Positions 18,164 through 28,331 are shown, counted from the first letter of the stretch. The stretch is 64,000 nucleotides of DNA from Carboxylicivirga sp. (GCA_025210475.1 JAOARW010000046.1:310001-374000), one strand, 5' to 3'. Made by a program: numbers and translations. Notes: a model not told the origin generated them from the letters alone.

Positions 18164-20845
18164 ATGATGAGAAAGATTGGAGTTTTATTCTTATTGATAA
18201 TGATGGCTTTGCAGGTTAATGCACAATCAGCTTTTGAGTTTTCCAAAGCTGGTTTTTTGTCAGTGCCTGATTCAGAAAGGGAAGTGTTTGATTTTAATGT
18301 GGGTTGGCGTTTCGAAAAAGCAGATGTCAAAGATGCATACTTGCCCGATTTCGACGATACACAATGGGGAATTGTGAACTGCCCGCATGGATTGGAGCTG
18401 GTACCTTCTGAAGCGAGTGGTGGAGTGAATTACCAGGGACCGGCATGGTATCGTAAGCATTTTACACCAGGCGATAATTTAAAGGGAAAGCAGTTGCGCT
18501 TGCATTTCGAAGGAGTGATGGGAAAGTGTAAAGTGTGGTTGAATGGAGAATTGATCAAAGAGCATTTTGGAGGTTATTTACCTTTTTCAGCAGAATTAAC
18601 CGGCAAGCTTAAAATAGGCGAGGAAAATGTGATCGCTGTTTTGGCTGATAACAGCGATGACCCGGACTTTCCACCGGGAAAGCCTCAAAATACACTCGAC
18701 TTTACATATTTTGGCGGAATTTACCGCGATGTTTGGTTAACGGCCACTAATGCTGTTTATGTAACCAATCCCAATGACGAAGAGCTGGTTGCAGGAGGAG
18801 GACTCCTGGTGCGCTCCGAGAATGTGTCAGACAAGGCAGCTGATGTTTTGTATTCTACTCATATCCGCAATAACAGTAAGCATTTGCAGACGCTGAATGT
18901 CGAATTCCGACTGAAGGATCAGAATGGCAATGTAGTTGCCAGGAAGAAAGTGCCCACTAAGGTAGCTGGTGGGAAGGCTGCGACTATTAATGGACGTTAC
19001 CATGTGAAGAATCCTTTATTGTGGTCACCCCAATCGCCTTCTTTATATCGATTTGAAATTCGAATTTATAATGGTCAAAATCAATTGATCGATGCGGTAG
19101 CTCAGAATATTGGCATTCGCCATATGGAGATGCGGGGTAAAGACGGTTTTTGGCTCAACGGTAAGCCTTACCCCAAGCGGCTGATGGGGGTGAATAGACA
19201 TCAGGATTTTGCTTATATCGGCAATGCGCTTCCAAATAATGGTCAGTTGCGCGATGCCATGTTGCTTAAAAATGCTGGCTGTGATATTGTACGCGCAGCC
19301 CACTATCCCGTCGATCCGGCTTTTATGGAGGCTTGCGATGCATTGGGAATGTTCTACATCGTGGCAACACCAGGTTGGCAGTTCTGGAATGAGAAACCCG
19401 TTTTTGAACAAAGGGTTTACCAGGATGTGCGCAATATGGTGCGACGCGATCGCAATAACCCGTGTGTAATTATGTGGGAACCCATCTTAAATGAAACCTG
19501 GTATCCGGATCATTTTGCCAGGAAGGTACACGAGATTGTTCACAATGAGCTACCGGGTGAAAGTGTGTTTACAGTTTGCGATAACCATGTGAAAGGGCAG
19601 GAGTATTTTGATGTGGTTTATGCGCACCCCTTTAAAGGTAACTGGTTTCAGTATCCTAGGCTGAACACAGATGAGAACAGGAATGATATGTGGATGGATT
19701 ATGCCAAAGATGACCGCTGTGTATTTACCCGCGAATTCGGAGATTTTCCAGACGACTGGAGTGCACATAATTCACCTAGCCGAATCGCTCGAAACTGGGG
19801 TGAGCATGGCCAGTTGGTGCAATTGAATCATTACGAAAATCCTGAGTTTGTTTTTGCTTCCTGGGAATCATTGCACCAGGCACCCAAGCAGCATATTGGA
19901 GGAGCCCTTTGGCATGCATTTGATCATCAGCGAGGCTATCATCCCGATCCTTTTTATGGTGGCATCACCGATGTTTTTCGTCAAAAAAAGTACTCGTATT
20001 ACTTGTTCGAAAGCCAGAAATCACCTCAAGAACCGATGATCTTTATTGCCAATGAAATGACCCCAATGTCGGAGTCAGAGGTAACTGTATTAACCAACTG
20101 TGATGAGGTGCGTTTAATCGTTTATGAGAAAGATACGCTGTACGCAAAGCCGGATAAAGAAAATAATGAGATGCCGCATCCGGTGGTTCGTTTTAAAGAT
20201 GTTTACAAATTTATGGATGTAAAAATCTTTCATGGAAAAGGGCAGAAAGAAAAAGCAAGCATTGTAGCCGAAGGATTAATAGATGGGAAAGTGGTGGCCC
20301 GGCATAAGCGCATGGCATCGCAGCGAGAAGAGCACATCGTTCTGAATTTATTGGATGAAGGAGTGCCAATGATCGCCAATGGATCTGATATTGCAGTTGT
20401 GGTGGCTTCAATTGTCGATAAGTATGGCAATACCAAGCGCCTGGTGAATGGCGATGTGCATTTTAAAATAGAAGGCGAAGGTGAGTTGGTTGGGAATGCT
20501 TCTAATTCCGGTAATCCTCGAAAGGTAGAGTGGGGAGATGCTCCAATATTGATCCGAACATCCACCAAAGCCGGAACAATTAAAATTACAGCTTCATTGA
20601 TTAAGTCAGGAGTGCATGTGCCTGCTGCAGGTGTATTGGAAATAGAAACCAAACCAACAGGAACTCAATTACTATATGATGAGCTTGGCGAAAACTCTTA
20701 CGGTGCTGCAGAGGGTAATGACGTTAAACAGGGAGCAGTGTCAGATTCTGAAAAAGATAAAATCATTAAGGAGTTGGAGAAGAAGTTAATTCAACAACGA
20801 TTAAAAGAGGTTGAGAAACAACAGGATGAATTCCAGGCACGATAA
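18164..20845 (+). CDS. GH2 beta-glycosidase with C-terminal coiled coil (copy 1)
   Basis: An 893-residue exported enzyme (signal peptide ending L-Q-V-N-A-Q-S). It has a jelly-roll sugar-binding domain (about 40-210), an Ig-like domain (about 215-325), a TIM barrel (about 330-610) and C-terminal beta-sandwich domains. The acid/base is Glu444 in P-I-L-N-E-T-W-Y-P-D and the nucleophile is probably Glu524 in F-T-R-E-F-G-D. The last 40 residues (D-S-E-K-D-K-I-I-K-E-L-E-K-K-L) look like a charged coiled coil, which is not a normal part of GH2. Known GH2 activities include beta-galactosidase, beta-glucuronidase and beta-mannosidase; I cannot choose between them. Its paralogue is at 28410. Confidence 0.88.
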   Translation: MMRKIGVLFLLIMMALQVNAQSAFEFSKAGFLSVPDSEREVFDFNVGWRFEKADVKDAYLPDFDDTQWGIVNCPHGLELVPSEASGGVNYQGPAWYRKHFTPGDNLKGKQLRLHFEGVMGKCKVWLNGELIKEHFGGYLPFSAELTGKLKIGEENVIAVLADNSDDPDFPPGKPQNTLDFTYFGGIYRDVWLTATNAVYVTNPNDEELVAGGGLLVRSENVSDKAADVLYSTHIRNNSKHLQTLNVEFRLKDQNGNVVARKKVPTKVAGGKAATINGRYHVKNPLLWSPQSPSLYRFEIRIYNGQNQLIDAVAQNIGIRHMEMRGKDGFWLNGKPYPKRLMGVNRHQDFAYIGNALPNNGQLRDAMLLKNAGCDIVRAAHYPVDPAFMEACDALGMFYIVATPGWQFWNEKPVFEQRVYQDVRNMVRRDRNNPCVIMWEPILNETWYPDHFARKVHEIVHNELPGESVFTVCDNHVKGQEYFDVVYAHPFKGNWFQYPRLNTDENRNDMWMDYAKDDRCVFTREFGDFPDDWSAHNSPSRIARNWGEHGQLVQLNHYENPEFVFASWESLHQAPKQHIGGALWHAFDHQRGYHPDPFYGGITDVFRQKKYSYYLFESQKSPQEPMIFIANEMTPMSESEVTVLTNCDEVRLIVYEKDTLYAKPDKENNEMPHPVVRFKDVYKFMDVKIFHGKGQKEKASIVAEGLIDGKVVARHKRMASQREEHIVLNLLDEGVPMIANGSDIAVVVASIVDKYGNTKRLVNGDVHFKIEGEGELVGNASNSGNPRKVEWGDAPILIRTSTKAGTIKITASLIKSGVHVPAAGVLEIETKPTGTQLLYDELGENSYGAAEGNDVKQGAVSDSEKDKIIKELEKKLIQQRLKEVEKQQDEFQAR

Positions 20846-20950
20846 TATTATACAATGTTTCTTTTTCAAATTATCTTTTTATCTTTCGAATTAATCCGAT
20901 AGAAATTTTAAGTCATTTAATTTCATAGCAATAAAGGCAGTCAACTTAAA

Positions 20951-22885
20951 ATGCAGAAAATATTATTACTGATCACATTATTATCATGGGCATCAATATC
21001 GTTTTGTATAGCCGATGATCACTTGCAACAAAACTTTCTTGAAAAACGCTTAACACCTGAATTTCTTAAAGCCAATCTAATAACAGATCATAGCTGGGTA
21101 CCTTACCCGGCATACCATGATCGTGAAGGCTGGGATAAGCAGCTTGGTGATTTAAAAGAGTTGATAATCCGTCGGGGAGAAGAAGTGCTGGATTATGAGT
21201 GGAAAGTTGTAACTGCCACCGACTATTTAAATTATGACAGGATTGGAGGGAAGCAAATGTATGGTGCCTTTTTTCGTAATCGAGAGGTATTTAATTATTT
21301 GATTCTGGCCGAGCTGGCCGAAGGTAAAGGACGCTTCCTTGATCAGATTTTAAATGGCGCCTGGTATTATTGCGAGATGAGCAGTTGGGCCATTGCCGCT
21401 CACATTCGTTCAGTTCAGCGTAACAAAGGCGTTTTACCATATTACAAAACTCATGGTATTGGCTTGGCTGTTGGAGACATAGCCGCTTCAATGGCCTGGA
21501 CGTATTATTTTTTTAAGGATGAGTTTGATAAGGTTAATCCGATAATTTGCGAAAGAATTAAGGAGAATCTCGAAGAACGCATCTTTAATGATTACATGGC
21601 TCGTGATGATTACTGGTGGATGGCTATAAAGCCCGAAACAACCAGTGTTAATAATTGGAATGTTTGGATTAACAGCAATGTGATGCTGGCGCTTCTCCTG
21701 GTCGAAGATGATAAAGATAAATTGGTTGCGGGCTTGAGTAAGGTCATTAAATCGGTAGATGGTTTTATTCGATTTGTTAATGCTGATGGAGCTTGCGAAG
21801 AAGGACCAACCTATTGGGATCGCGCTGGTGGTAAACTTTATGATTGCCTTCAGATTCTGGATTACGCAACCAAGTCGCGTGCTGAATATTGGGATTTTCC
21901 ATTAATTAAAAATCTGGGTGAGTACATTGCGAAGTCCTACATAGGTGATGCATATGTGGTTAACTTCGCTGATGCCAGTCCCAAAGGAGGAGGTAATAGT
22001 CACTTGATTTATAGGTATGGAAAAGCCATCGAAAGTGATGAGATGATGCAGTTTGCAGCATATTTGTACAATAAGGGTGGACGTAAATCCAACTTGGGGC
22101 CAAATAATGATTTATTTCGATGCCTGGAAACCATAACTTTGCAAGCGGAATTGGCAGGCGTTGAACCAGCTTTATCAGATGATAAGTTTGTTTGGTATCC
22201 CGAAACCGAATTTTGCTATATGCGTGCCAAAGAGGCTTTTGTTGCTTCAAAAGGAGGTTTTAATGCCGAAAGTCATAATCATAACGATGCCGGAACATTT
22301 CTTTATTACCTAAAGCAAAAGCCATTATTTATAGATGTGGGTGTGGGAACTTATACCAAGCAAACCTTTAGTTCCCGACGATATGAAATATGGACGATGC
22401 AAAGTCAATACCATAACCTGCCGATAATAAATGGTTGCGGCCAGCGTTTTGGAACTCATTATAAAGTGAGTGAAGCTTTGGTCAATAAAAAGAAAAGTTA
22501 TTGTACTTATAATATTAGTGGGGCATACGATGAAAAAGCGAATGTCGATTATTGGAAACGATCGTATCATTTAAGTAAAAATGGAGATTTAACCATAAAG
22601 GATGATTTTGCTCTTGAAGATGTTTCTAAGAATAATGAAATTATTTTTATGTTGGCTGTCAAACCCGAATTGTCGTCACCCGGTCGGATTAGCATTAAAA
22701 GCGCCGACGCTGAAGTTGAATTTAAATACGATGCCCATCAATTTGATGTGGAAATTGAAGACATTGAACTGAAAGATAAAAAACTAATCGGGCATTGGGG
22801 CAATCATATTTATCGTCTGCACTTAATAGCTAAGAAAACCGACTTAAAGGGGACATACGCTTATCAGGTAAAGGTTAAGAATTAA
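20951..22885 (+). CDS. Heparinase II/III-type polysaccharide lyase-like protein
   Basis: A 644-residue exported protein with a signal peptide (L-S-W-A-S-I-S-F-C-I-A). The N-terminal half is rich in Trp and Tyr and fits an alpha/alpha toroid (about 50-390), with D-D-Y-W-W-M-A-I-K-P-E-T-T-S-V-N-N-W-N. The C-terminal half is a beta-sandwich of the heparinase II/III type with the signature E-S-H-N-H-N-D-A-G-T-F (about 438-448). Such proteins usually cleave uronic-acid-containing chains by beta-elimination and leave unsaturated ends. The GH105 gene 29 bp downstream would then remove those ends. I cannot assign a PL family, and some relatives have other activities. Confidence 0.75.
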   Translation: MQKILLLITLLSWASISFCIADDHLQQNFLEKRLTPEFLKANLITDHSWVPYPAYHDREGWDKQLGDLKELIIRRGEEVLDYEWKVVTATDYLNYDRIGGKQMYGAFFRNREVFNYLILAELAEGKGRFLDQILNGAWYYCEMSSWAIAAHIRSVQRNKGVLPYYKTHGIGLAVGDIAASMAWTYYFFKDEFDKVNPIICERIKENLEERIFNDYMARDDYWWMAIKPETTSVNNWNVWINSNVMLALLLVEDDKDKLVAGLSKVIKSVDGFIRFVNADGACEEGPTYWDRAGGKLYDCLQILDYATKSRAEYWDFPLIKNLGEYIAKSYIGDAYVVNFADASPKGGGNSHLIYRYGKAIESDEMMQFAAYLYNKGGRKSNLGPNNDLFRCLETITLQAELAGVEPALSDDKFVWYPETEFCYMRAKEAFVASKGGFNAESHNHNDAGTFLYYLKQKPLFIDVGVGTYTKQTFSSRRYEIWTMQSQYHNLPIINGCGQRFGTHYKVSEALVNKKKSYCTYNISGAYDEKANVDYWKRSYHLSKNGDLTIKDDFALEDVSKNNEIIFMLAVKPELSSPGRISIKSADAEVEFKYDAHQFDVEIEDIELKDKKLIGHWGNHIYRLHLIAKKTDLKGTYAYQVKVKN

Positions 22886-22914
22886 ATGAACAAATAAAAC
22901 TCAAAGTTTAACTA

Positions 22915-24018
22915 ATGAAAAAGCGATTAATATTTGCATTGGCAGTTGTTGTAATGGCCATGCAATTAAATGCTCAAGAAGTAAAAAAGAGCGAAGTATA
23001 TGAAATCATGGATCGTGTGGCTTCCTGGCAGTGTCAACAGGAATTAAAACATCGTCCGGCCGACTGGACCAATGGCGCATTGTACGCAGGTATGATGGCG
23101 TGGGCTAAAATGGCGGAAGATGAGCGTTACATCGACTGGTTGATCAAACAAGGTGAAACCTGCCAGTGGAGCAAAATGCCACGAGCAGAGAGAGAACGTT
23201 ACCATGCCGATGATTATGCTGTTGGGATGATGTATCTGGAAATGTACCGATTGAAGAAGGACAAAAAAATGTTGCAACCCATGAAGGAGCATTTGGATTA
23301 TATCATTGCTAATCCAAGCAGCCGTTCGATGGATCATAACTGGTGGAGAGACGAGAGCCCGGCGCAAAGATGGACCTGGTGTGATGCACTTTTTATGGCG
23401 CCAACCGTATTTGCAAAAATGTATAGCATAACCGGTGAGCGCAAGTACCTTGAGTTTATGAACAAGGAATATCGGGTTACGACAGATTTTTTATACGATC
23501 ATGTGGAGCATCTGTATTACCGCGATAGTCGTTATTTTCATCAGAAAGAACCCAATGGAAAGAAAATGTTCTGGGGAAGAGGCAATGGATGGGTTTTTGG
23601 AGGACTGGCAATTATCCTGCCTGAGCTAAAAGATAATTATCCCGAGAAGATGTGGTATGAGAAGCTGTTTACAGATATGGCTCATAAAATCGCTTCTTTA
23701 CAGGATGAGAACGGTTACTGGCATGCCAGTATGTTAGATCAAGAAAGTTATCCAAACCCGGAAACCAGCTCAACCGGATTTTTTGTTTATGGATTGGCCT
23801 GGGGCATCAATAATGGATATCTGGATAGGGAAAAGTATTTACCGGTCGTATTAAAAGGATGGAAAGCTTTGACAGAGGCTGTGTATCCTGATGGTAAATT
23901 AGGCTGGGTACAACCCATTGGTGAAAATCCAAAGAAAACGAAAAAAAGTATGACAGAAGTGTATGGCGTTGGCGCGTTTTTAAAGGCAGGTTCAGAAGTG
24001 TACAAACTGGCAGAATAA
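22915..24018 (+). CDS. GH105 unsaturated glucuronyl/galacturonyl hydrolase
   Basis: A 367-residue exported enzyme (signal peptide M-A-M-Q-L-N-A-Q) forming a single (alpha/alpha)6 barrel. The catalytic Asp is Asp157 in W-T-W-C-D-A-L-F-M-A-P, and a second conserved acidic pair is in Y-H-A-D-D-Y-A-V-G. The W-G-R-G-N-G-W-V-F-G-G motif is also typical. GH105 hydrates the double bond of the 4,5-unsaturated uronic acid left by lyases and so frees the next sugar, usually rhamnose in ulvan or rhamnogalacturonan. It directly follows the heparinase-like gene, which supports a lyase role for that protein. Confidence 0.93.
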   Translation: MKKRLIFALAVVVMAMQLNAQEVKKSEVYEIMDRVASWQCQQELKHRPADWTNGALYAGMMAWAKMAEDERYIDWLIKQGETCQWSKMPRAERERYHADDYAVGMMYLEMYRLKKDKKMLQPMKEHLDYIIANPSSRSMDHNWWRDESPAQRWTWCDALFMAPTVFAKMYSITGERKYLEFMNKEYRVTTDFLYDHVEHLYYRDSRYFHQKEPNGKKMFWGRGNGWVFGGLAIILPELKDNYPEKMWYEKLFTDMAHKIASLQDENGYWHASMLDQESYPNPETSSTGFFVYGLAWGINNGYLDREKYLPVVLKGWKALTEAVYPDGKLGWVQPIGENPKKTKKSMTEVYGVGAFLKAGSEVYKLAE

Positions 24019-24043
24019 AATTGGGATTAATTATAGAACAGAT

Positions 24044-24085
24044 GTCCGGGAGAGGTTTTAATATACTTTTTCCGGGCTTTTTTTT
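24044..24085 (+). terminator. Terminator after GH105
   Basis: Arms GTCCGGGAGAGG and CTTTTTCCGGGC pair with several G-U pairs, followed by a run of eight T. It ends the GH78-GH2-lyase-GH105 unit. Confidence 0.8.
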
Positions 24086-24190
24086 GCTCATTGTCATTTT
24101 GTATAACATTTCTGATAGATAGTGCATTTCGTAAAAGCTGTTAATTGTTGATTTTTGTGAGTATTTTAATTAAAAGAAAACTGAATATCT

Positions 24191-26419
24191 ATGAAATATT
24201 GTATTCACAAACTTGTAATCGCATTAAGTCTGGTTTTGTTGTGTAGTTGTGATGCCGAAGTAGAACAGGCACAATGGATAAGCTACCCAAACTTTGAACA
24301 TTCAGCCAATCAGTGGTTTCAATTCCGAAAAGTATTGGAACTAAGCAAGCAGCCAACAGAGTTAAAAACCAAGATAGCAGCAGATAGCAAGTATTGGTTA
24401 TACATCAATGGCGAGTTAGTAGTATTCGAAGGGCAATTAAAGCGTGGGCCAAATCCGGCGGATACCTATTACGATGAAGTAGATTTAGCCCCTTATTTAC
24501 ATAAAGGTAAAAACACCATTGCAGCGTTGGTTTGGTATTTTGGACGTGAAGGATTTTCGCACAAGGATAGCAAGCAAATGGGCTTTTTTGTAGAAAATGA
24601 TCTTTGTGCAACAGACAGTACCTGGAAGATATCTAAGGCAGCTGCCTATCAATCAACAGGTAATCCACAAGGAAATTACCGTTTACCCGAATCCAATCTG
24701 AGATATGATGCAAGTAAAGCTCAGGATAATTGGATGAAAGTTGATTTTGATGATTCGAAATGGGTGTTTGCAAAAAGTAAAGGTGTTAATGGCGTCGCTC
24801 CATGGAATAAACTGCTGAAGCGTCCCATTCCCTTTTTTAAAACCTTTCGGCTGCATAAAGCGAAGGATTATAAAAAAGAAGGTAATATCATAAAGGTAAA
24901 ATTACCTTATAATATGCAGTATCATGCTTATCTGAAAGTAAAATCTCCGGCCGGTAAGCTAATCAAAATTGATCCTGATAACTTACGATCTTTAAACGAT
25001 GTGCCCTTACGTGGCGAGTACATTACTAAAGAGGGTGAACAGGAATATTTACATCTGCCCTGGTTGAGTGGTCATGAAATACATTTTACGATAGAAGATG
25101 GCATTGAAGTACTGGAACTTGGTTATATGGAATCGGGTTACGATACCGAGTTTGATGGAACTTTTGAGGTGGCTGATGAGTATTTGGTGCGTTATTTCGA
25201 AAAAGCACAACGTACGTTATATGTTAATATGCGCGATACTTATTTCGATTGCCCCGATCGTGAACGAGCCCAATGGATCGGCGATGGAATTATTTTAATG
25301 GAAGAGTCATTTTATTTATTAGATAGTAAGGCAATTGACTTATCCCGAAAAATGCTCAATGAACTTTTGGATTGGCAACGTGCTGATTCAACTATGTATG
25401 GTCCGATTCCTGCGGGTAACTGGCACAATGAATTGCCACAACAAATTTTGGCTGCGGTAGGTAATTATGGATTTGGCAACTATTATCGTTACACAGGCGA
25501 TCAGGAGATGCTTGCCAAGGCCTATCCTCATATTAAAAAATACCTTGACCTATGGAAGGTAGCTGATGATGGTACGGTTCCATTTCGTCGTGGCGGATGG
25601 ACCTGGGGTGACTGGGGAAGCCAGATTGACCGTGAATTGGCCGAGCATATTTGGGTGTACATCGCTTTGGATAATCTATCTTTTATGGCTGACAATCTTG
25701 GGAAAGCAGATGAAGCATCGGTCTACAGAAAAAAAATGGAGGCCATTAAAGCGAGAGTCAATAAAGTTTATTGGACCAATGAAGGATACCGATCAACAAC
25801 TTTTAAAGAAGAAACAGATGACCGTGGTAATGCCTTGGCAGTTATTTCAGGTATTGTCGATGAAGCCAAATATCCGGTGATAATTGATCTGTTTAAGAAG
25901 GTGGAACATGCAAGCCCTTATATGGAGAAATATGTGATGGAAGCCTTGTTTAAAATGAATGAAGGTAAATTTGCCATTGAGCGTTTCAAAAAGCGTTATG
26001 CCAATATGGTTAACCACCCAACTTGCACAACCCTTTGGGAATTCTGGAACTATGGAGCATCTGTGAATCATGCATGGAGCGGAGGGCCTCTATCAATTTT
26101 TTATAAAAACATTGCCGGTATTCAACCTTCCAAACCCGGTTTTGAAGAATTCACTGTTTACCCTGACTTAATTGGTTTGGATGCCTTGAAGTGTGGTTTT
26201 TCAACCGTAAAAGGGAATGTGTCCTTGGAAATTAAATCGGCTAATAACGCTACAAACTTAGTATTGGAAGTACCTCAGAATAGTCAGGCAATTTTGCGAA
26301 TTCCGTTAAGTGCAGAAAATGTAATCTTTAGTAATAAAGATGCTGTTAGCGAGGTGGATAAAGATACCGATTACAAATATTACCGGGTAATGCCTGGTGT
26401 TTTAAAAGTTGAGTACTAA
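24191..26419 (+). CDS. GH78 alpha-L-rhamnosidase, lipoprotein
   Basis: A 742-residue lipoprotein (V-L-L-C-S-C-D, Cys about 20). An N-terminal jelly-roll domain (Y-W-L-Y-I-N-G-E-L-V) is followed by a second beta-sandwich and the catalytic barrel with D-C-P-D-R-E-R-A-Q-W-I-G-D. The base Glu is in C-T-T-L-W-E-F-W-N-Y-G and the C-terminal domain follows at N-H-A-W-S-G-G-P. It is closer to classical GH78 than to the DGIKRDR type next door. The stop codon abuts the start codon of the next GH78 gene, so the two are translationally coupled and probably work on the same chains. Confidence 0.9.
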   Translation: MKYCIHKLVIALSLVLLCSCDAEVEQAQWISYPNFEHSANQWFQFRKVLELSKQPTELKTKIAADSKYWLYINGELVVFEGQLKRGPNPADTYYDEVDLAPYLHKGKNTIAALVWYFGREGFSHKDSKQMGFFVENDLCATDSTWKISKAAAYQSTGNPQGNYRLPESNLRYDASKAQDNWMKVDFDDSKWVFAKSKGVNGVAPWNKLLKRPIPFFKTFRLHKAKDYKKEGNIIKVKLPYNMQYHAYLKVKSPAGKLIKIDPDNLRSLNDVPLRGEYITKEGEQEYLHLPWLSGHEIHFTIEDGIEVLELGYMESGYDTEFDGTFEVADEYLVRYFEKAQRTLYVNMRDTYFDCPDRERAQWIGDGIILMEESFYLLDSKAIDLSRKMLNELLDWQRADSTMYGPIPAGNWHNELPQQILAAVGNYGFGNYYRYTGDQEMLAKAYPHIKKYLDLWKVADDGTVPFRRGGWTWGDWGSQIDRELAEHIWVYIALDNLSFMADNLGKADEASVYRKKMEAIKARVNKVYWTNEGYRSTTFKEETDDRGNALAVISGIVDEAKYPVIIDLFKKVEHASPYMEKYVMEALFKMNEGKFAIERFKKRYANMVNHPTCTTLWEFWNYGASVNHAWSGGPLSIFYKNIAGIQPSKPGFEEFTVYPDLIGLDALKCGFSTVKGNVSLEIKSANNATNLVLEVPQNSQAILRIPLSAENVIFSNKDAVSEVDKDTDYKYYRVMPGVLKVEY

Positions 26420-28141
26420 ATGAAGAGGATGAAGATATACTTGAGTTGCTTTTTGGTTTTATTAACAACAATAAGCGCGCTTGGTCAGTCGGACGAAATA
26501 AAACGGAGCTATCTATCGCCTAAACGCATTGTTTGGCAATCAGACGATTCAGATCGAGTATTGAAAAATACCGATCTATTATTAAAACCGGGCATCCATC
26601 AGGCCGATTTATACGGTGGTGGTTACAGTGAGTTCATTGGAAATGATTCACTTCAGGCTTCTGTAATACTAGATTTTGGAAAAGAAATTCAGGGTGGAAT
26701 CCAGCTGGTAACAGCTGGGTTTCCGGGCAATACACCTATAAAAGTACGATTGCGATTTGGAGAATCGGTATCTGAAACCATGTCAGAAGTGGGGCAGGAT
26801 GGGGCTACCAACGATCACGCCATACGCGATTTTGAATTATTATTACCCTGGATGGGTAAAATGGAAGCTGGTTCATCGGGCTTTCGCTTCGTACGTATAG
26901 ATCTGTTGGATACCAACCGCAATCTGTATCTAAAAGAGGTGAGTGCCATCTCCGAATTGAGAGATATTCCTTACCTGGGCAGTTTCGAATGTGATGATGA
27001 GCGCCTAAATCAGATTTGGCAAACCGGAGCTTATACCGTTCACTTGAACATGCAGGAGTATCTTTGGGATGGTATTAAGCGCGATCGTCTGGTTTGGGTG
27101 GGTGATATGCATCCCGAAGTGATGACCATCAACAGTGTGTTTGGTTACAACGAGGTGGTGCCTAAAAGTCTGGACTATATCCGCAGTGTTACACCGGCCA
27201 GCAGTTGGATGAATGGCATCAGCTCTTATTCCATGTGGTGGATTCTTATTCAGAAAGACTGGTACATGGCCAACGGTGACATCGATTATCTGAATGATCA
27301 AAAAACATATCTGACTGAGCTTTTAAGCAAACTTTGCTCAATGGTTGATAAAGACGGGCAGGAACACCTGGATGGCACACGCTTTCTTGATTGGCCAAGT
27401 AGTGGTGATAATATTGCTGTAGATGCCGGGTATCAGTCGCTGTTATTGATGACCTTAGAGGCAGGCGCCTACCTGCTGGATGAATTGAAAGAGCATGAGA
27501 TTGCAGCTCTTTGTAACAAAACTGCAAAACGAATGGAATCAGCTAAAGTTCCTGTAACAGAAAGTAAGCAAGGTGTTTCATTACTTTCCTTAGCAGGACT
27601 AAAAGATATTGATGAAGCAGCCGACATTATAACTAAAGATCACGCGAAAAATTTCTCAACCTTCTATGGTTATTATATGCTGGAGGCATTGGCCAAAGCT
27701 GATAGGTACAAAGCGGCAATGAGCATTGTGAATGATTATTGGGGAGCCATGCTTGATTTGGGAGCCACTACCTTTTGGGAAGATTTTAATATTGACTGGA
27801 TGGAGAAGGCCGGACGCATAGATGAGTTACCTCAGGAAGGAACAGTTGATGTACACCGCAAGTATGGAGACTATTGCTACAAAGGTTTACGCCATAGTTT
27901 CTGTCATGGCTGGGCTTCGGGACCTACAGCCTGGTTATCGCAGCATGTATTAGGTGTTTCAATATTAGAACCCGGTTGTCGAAAAGTGAAGATTGATCCT
28001 CATTTAGGTGATCTGAAGTGGGTAAAGGGCAGTTTTCCAACTCCTTTAGGCGCGATTAAAATTGAGCATAAGCGATTGGCAAACGGAAAGGTTGAAACAA
28101 AAGTTGAAGCCCCAAAAGGAATTAAAGTAGTTTATAAATAA
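26420..28141 (+). CDS. GH78-like alpha-L-rhamnosidase, short DGIKRDR type
   Basis: A 573-residue exported protein (signal peptide ending S-A-L-G-Q-S). It is shorter than typical GH78 because most N-terminal accessory domains are missing: one beta-sandwich (about 30-180) leads into the barrel. It keeps D-G-I-K-R-D-R-L-V-W-V-G-D and G-A-T-T-F-W-E-D-F, matching the protein at 16017 rather than its immediate neighbour. It starts directly at the stop codon of the preceding GH78. Downstream lies a 268-bp gap with a cluster of operator-like repeats and then a GH2 gene, so the GH78-GH2 order of 16017-20845 is repeated here. Confidence 0.88.
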   Translation: MKRMKIYLSCFLVLLTTISALGQSDEIKRSYLSPKRIVWQSDDSDRVLKNTDLLLKPGIHQADLYGGGYSEFIGNDSLQASVILDFGKEIQGGIQLVTAGFPGNTPIKVRLRFGESVSETMSEVGQDGATNDHAIRDFELLLPWMGKMEAGSSGFRFVRIDLLDTNRNLYLKEVSAISELRDIPYLGSFECDDERLNQIWQTGAYTVHLNMQEYLWDGIKRDRLVWVGDMHPEVMTINSVFGYNEVVPKSLDYIRSVTPASSWMNGISSYSMWWILIQKDWYMANGDIDYLNDQKTYLTELLSKLCSMVDKDGQEHLDGTRFLDWPSSGDNIAVDAGYQSLLLMTLEAGAYLLDELKEHEIAALCNKTAKRMESAKVPVTESKQGVSLLSLAGLKDIDEAADIITKDHAKNFSTFYGYYMLEALAKADRYKAAMSIVNDYWGAMLDLGATTFWEDFNIDWMEKAGRIDELPQEGTVDVHRKYGDYCYKGLRHSFCHGWASGPTAWLSQHVLGVSILEPGCRKVKIDPHLGDLKWVKGSFPTPLGAIKIEHKRLANGKVETKVEAPKGIKVVYK

Positions 28142-28286
28142 TCAATAGAATGTGGAATGTGTTCAACAGGTGCCACTGGTGATTTTTTGCACAAACTTTA
28201 ACTTTCATTGGGGGATGTAAAAAACTAATGGGAGGCGAACCAAATAATATTGATAGATATTGAAAATGATATTTACCCGCATTTTT

Positions 28287-28331
28287 CGGTAACGTTATTG
28301 TAAAACGGTAACGCTACCGAAAGCGTTACCG
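28287..28331. promoter_or_regulatory. Cluster of three LacI-type 14-mers upstream of GH2 copy 2
   Basis: CGGTAACGTTATTG (28287-28300), CGGTAACGCTACCG (28306-28319) and CGAAAGCGTTACCG (28318-28331) are three versions of a dyad with a central CG, the shape bound by LacI/GalR-family repressors. The last two overlap and also form a perfect 10-bp stem with loop ACCGAA. They lie 79-123 bp upstream of the GH2 start. No LacI-family gene is in the window. No TAnnTTTG element is obvious beside them. Confidence 0.55.
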
